Part shown: positions 45,253 through 55,775 of the stretch, in pieces
How the letters are laid out: each line of letters opens with the position of its first letter
Position numbering within the stretch: the stretch's first letter is position 1
From: Triticum aestivum
Lineage: Eukaryota > Streptophyta > Magnoliopsida > Poales > Poaceae
DNA: 64,000 nucleotides
Assembly (NCBI RefSeq): GCF_018294505.1
Contig: NC_057802.1
Coordinates: 307,818,961-307,882,960 of the forward strand
Direction of reading: 5' to 3'
The notes under the pieces: generated by a model
Database searches by the model: none
The model's input: the letters and a program-made list of their open reading frames with translations, nothing else
Told to the model about the DNA's origin: nothing
Program-made: the position numbers and the translations under genes

Positions 45253-46019
45253 CTAAGTTACCTCAACGGGGATATGAATGTCCCCAACAATAAGCATTTC
45301 ATATTTCTTTTTAACAGTAGGTAGAGGTAGTTGAAAACTCCCAATAGTGATTGTCGGAGATTTTTCAATAACATTAATACCATTCACTTGGAATTGCTTC
45401 TTCGGGAAGTGCGCCGTATGTTCATTACCATTGATATGAAAAGTGACCTTTCTTTTATTGCAATCAATAACAGCCCCTGTAGTATTCAAGAAGGGTGTAC
45501 CAAGGATAATCGACATGTTGTCGTCCTCGGGCATCTCAATTATAACAAAGTCAGTCAAAATAGTAACATTAGCAACAACAACGGGCACATCCTCACAGAT
45601 ACTAGTAGGTATGGCAGTTGATTTGTCAGCCATTTGCAAAGATATTTCGGTAGGTGTGAGTTTATTCAAATCAAGTCTTTTATATAAAGAGAAAGGCATG
45701 ACACTAACACTAGCTCCTAAATCACATAAAGCAGTTTTCACATAGTTTCTTTTGATGGAGCAAGGTATAGTTGGTATTCCCGGATCTCCAAGTTTTTAGG
45801 TATCCCATCTTTAAAAGTATAATTGGCAAGCATGGTGGAGATTTTAGCTTCTGGTATTTTTCTCTTATTAGTGATGATGTCTTTCATGTACTTAGCATAA
45901 GGAGGCATTTTCAAGATATCAGTCAAGCAAGTACACGAAAAGACTGGCCTCAACATTTCAGCAAAGCGTTCAAATTCTTCATCATCTTTCTTTTTGGTTG
46001 ACTTAGGTGGAAAAGGCAT
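45253..46019 (-). pseudogene. E7 aspartic protease and preceding linker
   Basis: 46019-45738 reads a linker conserved in Athila polyproteins (FAEMLRPVFSCTCLTDILKMP, YAKYMKDIITNKRKIPE). Then 45741-45253 holds the protease, with active site ALCDLGASVSVMPFSLYKRL at the start (D-L-G-A instead of D-S/T-G, as usual for Athila), IEMPEDDNMSIILGTPFL, and a C-terminal block. The two frames overlap by a few bases and differ by one frame, so a frameshift separates linker and protease. The following 300 bases (44939-45252) are AT-rich with no reverse transcriptase. Confidence 0.85.
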
Positions 46020-46085
46020 AGGTTTTTGAACCCACGGTTCTCTTTCTTTACCGTGTTTTCTAGCAATAAAATCTCTTTTATCATA

Positions 46086-47855
46086 TCATGTATTCTTGGG
46101 TTGTGGGTTATCAAGATCAACAACTGGTTCTATTTCAACATCATTATCTGGTTCTTTACTATTTGTTTGAGTATCCTCATGAACCTCATCATTATCTTTT
46201 TCATTATCAGAAGGTGAATGTTCATTACCAGATTGAGTTTTAGCATCAGAAATAGAAACATCATTATCATTATCAGGAGGTTTTTCTACTTCAGGTTCAC
46301 TAGAAGCATGCAAAGTCCTATTATTTTTCTTTTTCTTCTTCTTTTTAGAAGGACTAGGTGCAGTGGTGCTATTCCTTTGTGAATCATGTTCAATTCTTTT
46401 TGGGTGTCCCTCATGATAAAGTGGTTCCTGAGTCATTTTACCTCCTCTAGTTGCAACTCTAACAGCAAAGTCATGTATATCGTTATTCATTGCACGAAGC
46501 AATTCTCTTTGAGATTTAGCAACTTGTTATAACTGGGTTTGTGCCATAGAAGCATCCTTTCCCACACCTCTTACATCATTTGAGATTCTAAATAGCAAGT
46601 CACTCAAGCAAGCAATCATATCAGAATTATATTTCAATTGTTTCATAACATTTGTATTGACGTGATCTTGCTTTCTAATATAATTCTCAAACTCATAAAG
46701 GCATTGGCTAGGGTGTATATTATGAGGATTATCATTATCATTGAATTTCATTAGAGACTTTACCTCTACCACCTTAGGCAGTGGTGGTGTATCAAGCCCA
46801 TGTATTTCTTCAATAGGAGGTAAATTTTTAACATCCTCCGCTTTAATACCTTTTTCCTTCATAGATTTCTTTGCCTCTTGCATATCTTCAGGACTGAGAT
46901 ATAATATACCCCTCTTCTTCGGAGTGGGCTTAGGCGGTGGCTCGGGAAGAGTCCAATCATCATAATTTTTCAATATGTTATTCAATAATTCTTCAGCTTG
47001 CCCAATAGTTCGTTTCCTGGAAGCACAACTAGCACAACTATCTAGGAAGTCCCTAGAAGCATCAATTAGTCCATTATAGAAGATATCAAGTATTTCATTT
47101 TTCTTAAGAGGATGATTAGGCAAAGCATTAAGCAATTGGAGAAGCCTCCCCCAAGATTGTGGGAGACTCTCTTCTTCAATTTGCGCAAAGTTAAATATTT
47201 CCTGCAGGGCAGCTTGTTTCTTATGAGCAGGGAAATATTTTTCAAAGAAGTAATGAATCATATCCTAGGGACTATGCACACAACCAGGAGTAAGAGCATT
47301 GTACCAAGCTTTAGCATCACCCTTTAATGAGAACGGAAATAATTCGAGAATATAGTAATAGCGAGTTTTCTCATCATGAGTAAAAAGGGTGGCTATGTCA
47401 TTCAACTTAGTAAAATGTGCCACAACAGTTTCAGTTTCATAACCATGGAAAGGATCAGATTCAACCAAAGTAATTAACTCTGGGTCGACAGAGAATTCAT
47501 AATCCTTATAATCAATAAAGATAGGTGAGGTAGCAAATTTAGAATCATATTGCATTCTAGCATTCAGAGATTTTTCTTTATACTTGCATAATAATTTCTC
47601 TAGATCATCTCTATCCTTACAAGCAAGAATATCTCTAGTTGTCTCCTCATTCATAACTTAACCTTCCGGTACCTTAGGCAATTCATATCTAGGAAGGCTA
47701 GTTCTAGCAGGTGTTTCAAGATTTTCAGTTTCAAGCTCATCATCAGATTCAACAATATCATGTTGTCTTACTCTTGCAATTTGTTCATCAAGAAATTCAC
47801 CTAGTGGCACATCATCATCATGCAAGGTACTAACATCATCATAAGCATCATTCAT
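46086..47855 (-). pseudogene. E7 Athila-type gag
   Basis: Four pieces in order: 47855-47658 (acidic N-terminus), 47654-47265 (VAHFTKLNDIATLF, LFPFSLKGDAKAWYNAL), 47261-46527 (FFEKYFPAHKKQAALQEIFN, SWGRLLQLLNALPNHPL, then proline/lysine-rich) and 46502-46086 (RVATRGGKMTQEPLYHEGHP, then a lysine run and acidic low-complexity tail). Stops or shifts lie at the joints (47655, 47262, 46503), so this is a pseudogene, though each piece is well kept. It would form the particle. The core matches the Retrotrans_gag family. Confidence 0.88.
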
Positions 47856-48102
47856 AGCAGAAGTAGCATCATCAATAACTTGTGAAATATCATGATTGAT
47901 AGCATGTGGTGGTGTTGCAAGTTTACTTATAACAGAAGGTGAATCTAAAGCAGAGCTAGATGGCAGTTAATAACCCCCCCCCCCCCCGTCTTAGAGGGAA
48001 AAATCTTAGTTTTAGCATCCTTATAGTGATAAATTGACAATAATAACAATTGACTCAACAAATATAGCTATGCTCCCCAGCAACGGTGCTAGAAAAAGGT
48101 CT
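47856..48102 (-). other. E7 leader and primer-binding site
   Basis: 48073-48091 reverse complement TAGCACCGTTGCTGGGGAG is a decayed tRNA-Asp-type primer-binding site. A C-run of about 15 lies at 47974-47988. Confidence 0.7.
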
Positions 48103-49515
48103 TGGTAACCCACAAGTATAGGGGATCGCAACAGTTTTTGAGGGTAGAGTATTCAACCCAAATTAATAGATTCGACACAAGGGGAGCCATAGAATATTTG
48201 TAAGTATTAGCAGCTGAGTTGTCAATTCAACCACACCTAGAGATTAATTATCTATAGCAAAGTGATCAGTGGCAAAATAGTATGATAGTTTTGATAATAG
48301 TAGCAGCAGCAACAACAACGGTAATAGTGATAGCAGTGATTTTGTAGCAAGTGCAACAGTAACAATAGCAGTAGTAACTTAGCAAGAACAATATGTAGGA
48401 AATTCGTAGGCATTGGGTCGGTAATTCGTTGGATGATATTCATCATGTGACAGTCATAACCTAGGGCGATACAGCACTAGCTCCAATTCATAAATATAAT
48501 GTAGGCATGTATTCCATAAATAGTCATACATGCTTATGGAAAGAACTTGCATGACATCTTTTGTCCTACCATCCCCTGGCAGCGGGGTCCATATTGGAAA
48601 CTAAGGGATATTAAGGCCTCCTTTTAATAGAGAACTGGAGCAAAGCATTAACACACGGTGAATACATGAACTCCTCAAACAACGGTCATCACCGGGAGGG
48701 GTCCCGACTATTGTCACTCCAGGGTTGCCGGATCATAATACGTAGTATGTGACTATAACTTGCAAGATCGGATCTAGAACATGGATATAATGGTGATAAC
48801 ATAAACGGTTCAGATCTGAAATCATGGCACCCAGGCCCAAAGTGACAAGGATTAAGCATGGCAAAGTCATAGCAACATCAATCTCAGAACATAGTGGATA
48901 CTAGGGATCAAGCCCTAACAAATCTAACTCGATTACATGATGAATCTCATCCAACTCCTCACCGACCAGCGAATCTACGGAGGAATTACTCACTCCCGGT
49001 GGGGAGCATCATGGAATTGGCGATGGAGAAGGGTTGGTGATGACGAAGAACGAAGATCCCCCTCTCCGGAGCCCCAAACAGACTCCAGATCTGGCCTCCC
49101 GATGAAGAAAAGAAGGTGAGAGTGGTTTCGTCTCGTGGAACGTGATAATTCTTTCTCTCTAATTTTTTTCTGGAAAAATGTGATTTTATAGCGTAGGTTT
49201 CACGGTCTCCAGGGCCACCAGGTGGGGACAACCCACCAGGGCACGCCTGGAGGGGGTGGCGCACCCTGGTGGGTTGTGCCCACCCAGGTGCCCCCCTCCG
49301 GTGGTTCTTGGCTCCAAAAATTCTCTTTATTGATATAAAAAATCCTCGCAAAGTTTCGTTCCATTCCGAGAACTTTTATTTTTGCACGAAAACAACACCA
49401 TGGTAATTCTGCTGAAAACAGTGTCAGTCCGGGGTTAGTTTCACTCAAATCATACAAATTAGAGTCCAAAACAAGAGGAAAAGCGTTAGGAAAAGTAGAT
49501 ACGTTGAAGATGTAT
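48103..49515 (-). repeat. E7 5' LTR
   Basis: About 1413 bp, reverse orientation, from TGGTAACCCACAAG to ACGTTGAAGATGTAT. In sense it begins ATACATCTTCAACGTATC, so the terminal TG is lost at the joint with the Copia fragment. A GCA/ACA-rich simple stretch lies at 48296-48375. Confidence 0.8.
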
Positions 49516-50155
49516 GAGGAGCTCTGTAGCATTTCTGATATTATATGTGGATGACATATTATTGATTGGAAATGATATGGAATTTCTCGATAGCATAAAA
49601 GGATACTTAAATAATATTTTTTCAATGAAAGACCTCAGTGAAGCTGCTTATATATTGGGCCTCAAGATCTATAGGGATAGATCGAGACGTTTAATAGGAC
49701 TTTCACAAAGTACATGCCTTGACAAAGTGTTGAAGAAGTTCAAAATAGATCAGCCAAAGAAAGGGTTCTTGCCTGTGTTGGAAGGTGTGAAGTTGAGTAA
49801 GACTCAAAACCCGACCACGGCAGAAGATAGAGAGAGAATGAAAGTCATTCCCTATGCCTCGGCCATAGGTTCTATAAAGTATGCCATGTTGTTTACAAGA
49901 CCTGTTGTGTACCTTGCCATGAGTTTGGCAAGGGGGTACAATAGTGATCCAAAAATAGATCACTGGACAGCGGTCAAAATTATCCTTAGGTGCCTTAAAG
50001 AGGACTAAGGAAATGTTTCTCGGTTATGGAGGTGATAAAGAGTTCGTCATAAAGAGTTACATCGATGCAAGCTTTGACACTGATCTAGATGACTCTAAGT
50101 CTCAATCTGGATATGTATCGAACATGTGAGCAATTAGCTAGAGTAGCTCCATGCA
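49516..50155 (+). pseudogene. E8 Copia reverse transcriptase fragment
   Basis: Open from 49516 to 50008, with FLILYVDDILLIGND (catalytic YVDD intact at about 49541-49552), SMKDLSEAAYILGLKIYRD, STCLDKVLKKFKI, and SKTQNPTTAEDRERM, followed after a frameshift near 50005 by the usual FVIKSYIDASFDTD.DDSKSQSG block of the RNase H region. It is the better preserved counterpart of 38750-39350 in E6. Upstream reverse transcriptase blocks are missing. Not functional. Confidence 0.85.
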
Positions 50156-50269
50156 GAGCATTTTAGACATAGAAATTTGCAAAATACATATGGATCTGAA
50201 TGTGGAAGACTCGTTGACTAAACCTCTCTCACAAGCAAAACATGATCAGACCTTAGTGCTCATTTGAGT

Positions 50270-50380
50270 GATAATCACATCGCGATGTGAACTAGATTAT
50301 TGACTCTAGTAAACTCTTCGGGTGTTAGTCACATGGCGATGTGAACTACGGGTGTTAATCACATGGCGATGTGAACTAGA
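50270..50380 (+). repeat. CACAT..ATGTG hairpin repeats before E8 3' LTR
   Basis: Three units, inverted repeats at 50276-50289, 50330-50343 and 50360-50373, with the same sequence as the four units of E6. Confidence 0.9.
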
Positions 50381-50407
50381 CTATTGACTCTAGTGCAAGT
50401 GGGAGAC

Positions 50408-52196
50408 TGAAGGAAATATGCCCTAGAGGCAATAATAAAGTTGTTATTTTATATTTCCTTATTCATGATAAAGGTTTATTATTCATGCTAGAATTGTATT
50501 GATCAAAAACTTAAATACATGTGTGAATACATAAACAAATACCGTGTCCCTAGTAAGCCTCTACTAGACTTGCTCGTTGCTCAAAGATGGTTAAGGTTTC
50601 CTAACCATGGACATGTGTTGTCATTTGATAACGGGATCACATCATTAGGAGAATTATGTGATGGACAAGACCCATCCGTTATCTTAGCATAATGATCGTT
50701 AAGTTTTATTGTCATTGCTTTCTTCATGACTTATACATATTCCTTTGACTATAAGATTATGCAACTCCTGAATACCGGAGCAATACCTTGTGTGCTATCA
50801 AACGTCACAACGTAACTCGATGATTATAAAGATGCTCTACAGGTATCTCCGAAGGTGTTTGTTGGGTTGGCATAGATCGAGATTAGGATTTGTCACTCCG
50901 AGTATCAGAGAGGTATCTTTGGGCCCTCTCGGTAATGCAGATCATAATAAGCCTTGCAAGCAATGTAACTAATGAGTTAGTTGCGGGATGATGCATTACG
51001 GAACGAGTAAAGAGACTTGCCGGTAACGAGATTGAACTAGGTATGAAGATACCGACGATCGAATCTCGGGCAAGTAACATACCGATGACAAAGGGAATAA
51101 CATATGTTGTCATTACTGTTTGACCGATAAAGATCTTCGTAGAATATGTAGGAACCAATATGAGCATCGAGGTTCCGCTGTTGGTTATTGACCGGAGAGG
51201 TGTCTCGGTCATGTCTACATAGTTCTCAAACCCCTAGGGTCCGCACGCTTAACGTTCGATGACGATTTTGTATTATATGAGTTATATGATTTTGTGACCG
51301 AATGTTGTTCGGAGTCCCGGATGAGATCACAGACATGACGAGGAGTCTCAAAATGGTCGAGAGGTAAAGATTCATATATAGGATGATAGTATTGGGACAC
51401 CGGAAGTGTTCCGGGGGTACCGGGTACGTTCCGGGCAACCCCGGGCAAACTATATGGGCCTAATGGGCCAAGAGAGGGACAGACCAGCCCCTAAGGGCCT
51501 GGTGCGCCCCCTATAGGCCGAAATAAGGGGGAAAGGAAAGGAGGGAAGGGAGAAGTAAAGGGGAGGATTCGGCATCCCCCTTTCCTTCCCCTTCCCCCTC
51601 TCTTTCCTTCCCCTTCCCCCTCTCTTTCCTTCCCCTTCCCCCTCTCTTTCCTTCCCCCTCCGACACTTATGGAAGGGTGGAGGCCGAGTTGTAGGAGGCG
51701 CCCAAGTAGGATTACTCCTACTTGGGGATCCCCTTGCTGCCCCTCTCCCTCTCCCACCTATATATATTTGGGGGGGAGGGGGCACCGCTAGAACACACAC
51801 CATTGATTCCTAGCCGTGTGCGGCGCCCCCCCTCCGCAGTTTACGCCTCCGGTCATATTGTCGTAGTGCTTAGGCAAAGCCCTGCGCGGATCACTTCACC
51901 ATCACCGTCACCATGCCGTGGCGCTGACGAAACTCTCCCTCGACACATGATGGACCAAGAGTTCGAGGGACGTCATCGAGCTGAACGTGTGCAGAACTCG
52001 GAGGTGCCGTACGTTCGGTGCTTGATCGGTCGGAATGAGAAGAAATTCGACTACATCAACCGCGTTGTCAAACGCTTCTGCTTTTGGTCTACGAGGGTAC
52101 GTGGACACAATCGCCCCTCTCGTTTCTATGCATCTCCTAGATAGATCTTGTGTGAGCGTAGGATTTTTTTCAAATTGCATGCTACGTTCCCCAACA
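50408..52196 (+). repeat. E8 3' LTR
   Basis: About 1789 bp, TGAAGGAAATATGCC to TTCCCCAACA. It includes an internal pyrimidine tandem repeat (51581-51660) and TATATATA near 51760. It is followed at 52197 by a Tat polymerase fragment. Confidence 0.92.
51581..51660. repeat. 22-bp pyrimidine tandem repeat in E8 LTR
   Basis: Three and a half head-to-tail copies of a 22-bp unit made of TTTCCTTCCCC and TTCCCCCTCTC, exact over the full copies. The other Angela LTRs in the window lack it. Confidence 0.92.
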
Positions 52197-52833
52197 CTTC
52201 CTCATCCACTTCTCGCTACGCCACCAGCGCTGCACTAACCACTTGGTTCGTTGCCGCTAAGTATAGCAGCAACGACCCTTGTGGCTTCAGAGCGACTAAG
52301 GTGGGAGTAGAGGAAAGGTATGCTTTCAGGTCTTGTAGTGCAGCTTCTGCCTCCGGGGTCCACTTCATTGGCCCTGCCTTCTTCAGAATTTTGAAGAATG
52401 GCAAGGCGCGTTCGGCAGGCTTGAAATGAACCTACTCAACGTGGCAACACATCCAGTCAGGCGCCTCACATCCTTGACGGTCCTGTGTGCTTGAATCTGT
52501 TTAATTCCTCTGATCTTGTCGGGGTTGGCTCCTATCCCTCGGTGAGATACAAAGAAACCTAGGAGATTGCCGGAAGGTACGCGGAACACACACTTCTCAG
52601 GGTTTAACTTCAGGTTGATCTTGCGCAAGTTTGCAAAGGTTTCTTCCAAATCTTGAATAAGTGTTGATCTGTCCTTGGTTTTGACCACTATATCATCCAT
52701 GTAAGCTTCTACATTTCTATGCGACTACGGCTCAAAACCAATCTGCACTGCTCTTGCAAAGGTGGATCCAGCACTCTTTAACCCATAAGGCATCCGTACA
52801 AAGCAGTACGCGCCACATGGAGTTATGAACGCA
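52197..52833 (-). pseudogene. Tat-type Gypsy reverse transcriptase/RNase H fragment
   Basis: Minus strand. 52404-52216 matches the E3 pol end (ILKKAGPMKWTPEAEAALQD, LLLYLAATNQVVSAALVA) and 52700-52383 matches the preceding part (MDDIVVKTKDRSTLIQDLEE, LKLNPEKCVFRVPSGNLLGF). A further block (about 52833-52720) matches the upstream FVRMPFGLKSAGSTFARA part. Two frame changes are visible. It corresponds to about 16550-17153 of E3 but is clearly another copy. It is enclosed by two Angela LTR pieces on the opposite strand. Confidence 0.9.
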
Positions 52834-54475
52834 GTCCCTAGTATGCCTCTACTTGACTAGCTCATTAATAAAAAATGGTTAAGTTTCCTAACCATAGACA
52901 TGTGTTGTCATTTAATGAACGGGATCACATCATTAGGAGAATGATGTGATGGACAAGACCCATCTGTTAGCTTAGCATAATGATCGTTCAGCTTATTGCT
53001 TTCTTCATGTCGAATACATATTCCTTCGACTATGATATTATGCAACTCCCTGATACCGGAGGAATACCTTGTGTGCTACCAAACGTCACAACGTAACTAG
53101 GTGATCATAAAGATGCTCTACAGGTATCTTCGAAGGTGTCTCTTGAGTTGGCATAGATCAAGATTAGGATTTGTCGCTCCGAGTATCGGAGAGGTATCTC
53201 TGGGCTCTCTCGGTAATACACATCATAAGCTTGCAGGCAAATGACTAAGGAGTTAGTTACGAGGTGATGTATTACGGAACGAGTAAAGAGACTTGCTGGA
53301 AACGAGATTGAACTAGGTATGAAGATATCGACGATCGAATCTTGGGCAAGTAACATACCGATGGACAAAGGGAATAACGTATGTTGTCATAACGGTTCGC
53401 TCGATAAAGATCTTCGTAGAATATGTAGGAGCCAATATGGGCAAGGTTCCGCTATTGGTTATTGACCGGAGAGGTGCCTCGGTCATGTCTACATAGTTCC
53501 CGAACCCGTAGGGTCCGCACGCTTAACGTTCATTGACGATATAGTGTTATATGAGTTATATGTTTTGGTGACCGAATGTTGTTCAGAGTCCCGGATGAGA
53601 TCACAGACATGTCGAGGAGTCTCGAAATGGTCGAGAGGTAAAGATTTATATATAGGACGATGGTACTTGGACACCAGAAGTGTTTCGGGACATACCGGGA
53701 ATTTATCAGGTCACTAGAAGGGGTTCCGGGCACCCCCCCCCCCCCCCCCCCCGAGCAAGATATGGGCCTTATGGGCCAAAGGAGGGGACAGACAAGCCAA
53801 CAAGGGGTCTGGTGCGCCCCTCCCATGGCTGGATGGCCTTTAGGGGAAGGAAAGGGGAGGGGTGGCCCCTCCTGCCTTTCCCTCCTGAGGAGAGAAATGA
53901 AAGGGGGGGGGGCGCCACCTCCTCCTTTCTTCCTCCCGCGCTCCAAATAAGGAAAGGGGGGCGCAGCCTGGGAGAGACCCCAAGTAGGATTCCTCTTACT
54001 TGGGCACCCCCTTGGCTGCTCCTCCCTCCCATCCACCTATATATATATATGTGGGAGGGGGACGCCTAGCACACAGCAGTCAGTTGCCTAGCCATGTGCC
54101 GCGCCCCCTCCACCATTTACACCCTCGGTCATATTTTCGTAGTGCTTAGGCCAAGCCATGCGAAGATCACTTCACCATCACCATCACCATCACCACACCG
54201 TCGTGCTGCCGGAACTCATCCACTACCTCGCCGTCTTGCTGGATCAAGAAGGCAGAGGACGTCACCAAGCTGAACGTGTGCTGAACGCGGAGGTGTCGTA
54301 CGTTCGGTTGGATCACGAAGAAAGTTCGACTACATCAACCGTGTTGTTAAACGCTTCCTCTTATGGTCTACGAGGGTTCGTAGACACACTCTCCCCCTCG
54401 TTGCTATGCAACTCCATGGATAGATCATTGTGTGTGCATAGAATTTTTATTTTTTCCATGCAACGTTCCCCAACA
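52834..54475 (+). repeat. Angela-type LTR, 5'-truncated
   Basis: Starts about 120 bp inside the LTR (CCTAGTATGCCTCTACTTGA) and runs to TTCCCCAACA at 54475. The next bases do not look like a primer-binding site, so it is more likely a 3' or solo LTR. A C-run of about 18 at 53734-53752 and an AT microsatellite near 54039-54050 are present. Confidence 0.88.
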
Positions 54476-54628
54476 GTAGTAAATAGCGGTGGACTGAAAG
54501 AGCTCCATCATGCGACTCCCTTAATTTAAGACACTTTTGCAATTCAAGGGATAGAGGTGAAGTTCCTTTCTGAATTGAATAGAAAAACTGAGAGCATTTA
54601 CAGCCACAGCAAATCCGGGCCCTCAAAC

Positions 54629-54660
54629 GCCCGCGGACACGTCCGAGTGCGTCCGCGGGC
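54629..54660. repeat. 10-bp perfect inverted repeat
   Basis: Arms GCCCGCGGAC (54629-54638) and GTCCGCGGGC (54651-54660) around a 12-base loop, in the 3' flank of the acidic-protein pseudogene. Confidence 0.9.
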
Positions 54661-54910
54661 ACTGACCGGGCACTTCTCGAATCCTATCGTCCATATCCGT
54701 GTATGTCATATTCGCTACCCTATATCCATACTAAGCATGCAAGGTGGAACTAAACAACATAGAACATGAAATGGACATAGAAATACACATTTCAATCACT
54801 AAAAGATCTCCAAAAGATGACCAAAGTTCACATAATTCACATAAACGACATACAAGTTTAAACTAGATTACTAAAAACTTGAAATTAAAGACGGAGACGG
54901 CGGAGCTTCA

Positions 54911-55260
54911 TCACTTCCTCGCCGGTCCATTGCCCTTCCGAATGTCGGCGCAGCTGTAGGCATCCGTGGCTGGTGGAGGGTCTTGGTCGTCCGAGGAGGA
55001 GGTGCGGCTATCGCGATCGTCGTCGTCGGAGTCAGAGTCGGATAGGACGATGAGCCCCTTCATCCGATGGACCACCCTGTCCTGTTCCCGCTTCACCTTG
55101 GCGACCCAAGCCTTCTCCGCTGATGCCTCCTTTGGCTCACGCTCTGACTGCTCAATAGCAATCCGGAGCGCCATGGCATTCTTTCGTTGAAGGCGGCGAG
55201 CGTCCGCTTCCGCCGTCGTGAGGGACCGGCGATAGACCCATGCGAGGAGCCGCGCGTCCT
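54911..55260 (-). pseudogene. Truncated ORF, Ser/Asp-rich C-terminal protein
   Basis: On the minus strand a frame is open from the LTR joint at 55260 to a stop at 54911. It starts inside a protein (DARLLAWVYRRSLTTAEADA), so its N-terminus was removed when the LTR at 55261 came in. The residues up to about 75 are helical and rich in Arg, Ala, Glu and Lys (RRLQRKNAMALRIAIEQSER), followed by VLSDSDSDDDD and a Ser/Asp run. I do not recognise the family. Similar Arg/Glu-rich short proteins are often encoded by grass transposons, but this is inference. Confidence 0.45.
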
Positions 55261-55560
55261 TGATGCGTCCATTTTGCATCATGTTTTTCTACTGTTATTT
55301 ATGATGTGTTTATCAATATAATACTTTGTGGTGTCATTCTAATGCCTTTTCTCTCTTAGTTTGCAAGATTTACATGAAGAGGGAGATTGCCGGCAGCTGG
55401 AATTCTGGACCTGAAAAAGCTACATCAAAGATACCTATTATGCGCAACTCCAAATGAGCTGAAATCTCACGGAGAATTGTTTTGGAATATATAAAAAATA
55501 CTGGAAGAAAGAAATACTAGAGGGGCCCCACCAGGTGCCCACAAGGCACCAGGGCGCGCC
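55261..55560 (+). repeat. Gypsy LTR fragment (TGATGCGTCCATTTTGCATC type)
   Basis: Starts with an LTR-like TGATGCGTCC at 55261 and is cut at 55560 by the next element. This LTR start is common in Athila-like grass elements. Only the first 300 bp are present. Confidence 0.65.
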
Positions 55561-55775
55561 TGATGTCTACTACACAACTTGTTCTTGTAGACTCGTGTTG
55601 GTCCTCCAAGCAGAGTTTTGTAGGACAGTAGCAAATTTCCCTCAAGTGGATGACCTAAGATTTATCAATCTGTGGGAGGTGTAGGACAAAGATGATCTCT
55701 CTCAAACAACCCTGCAACCAAATAATAAAATCATCTTGTCTCCCCAACACACCAAATACAATGGTAAATTGTATA
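55561..55775 (-). repeat. Athila-like LTR fragment, E4 family
   Basis: Reverse orientation. TGATGTCTACTACACAAC to ATGGTAAATTGTATA matches the terminal 200 bp of the E4 LTR in reverse (about 22746-22540). It is cut at 55775, where a CACTA-like end begins. Confidence 0.82.

Larger units (their letters stand above)
44939..49515 (-). mobile_element. E7: Athila-type Gypsy element, truncated
   Basis: Minus strand. The 5' LTR (48103-49515), primer-binding site (48073-48091), gag (47855-46086) and protease (46019-45253) are present. Reverse transcriptase to 3' LTR are absent here because E5 is inserted (its right end is 44938) or through deletion. The right edge abuts a Copia fragment at 49516 and the LTR lacks its terminal CA. 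Confidence 0.85.
49516..52196 (+). mobile_element. E8: Angela-type Copia element, 5'-truncated
   Basis: It begins in the middle of reverse transcriptase and runs to a complete 3' LTR (50408-52196). The 5' part would lie left of E7, so E7 may have been inserted into it. The body is diverged from E6 but has the same order, including hairpin repeats before the LTR. Confidence 0.88.
54476..55260 (-). other. Unassigned repeat with acidic-protein pseudogene
   Basis: Between two LTR fragments. A GC-rich part near 54590-54680 (GAGCATTTACAGCC, then a palindrome at 54629-54660) looks like the end region of a high-copy element, perhaps a DNA transposon, but I cannot assign a class. The coding remnant is listed separately. 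Confidence 0.4.

Noticed and set aside
47265..47855. Separate small genes at the E7 gag N-terminus
   Set aside because: The pieces are in the order of one Athila Gag with stops at the joints, so they are one broken gene.
53530..54069. Overlapping frames on both strands in an Angela LTR
   Set aside because: They cross poly-C and GGGG-rich LTR sequence; not coding in this family.
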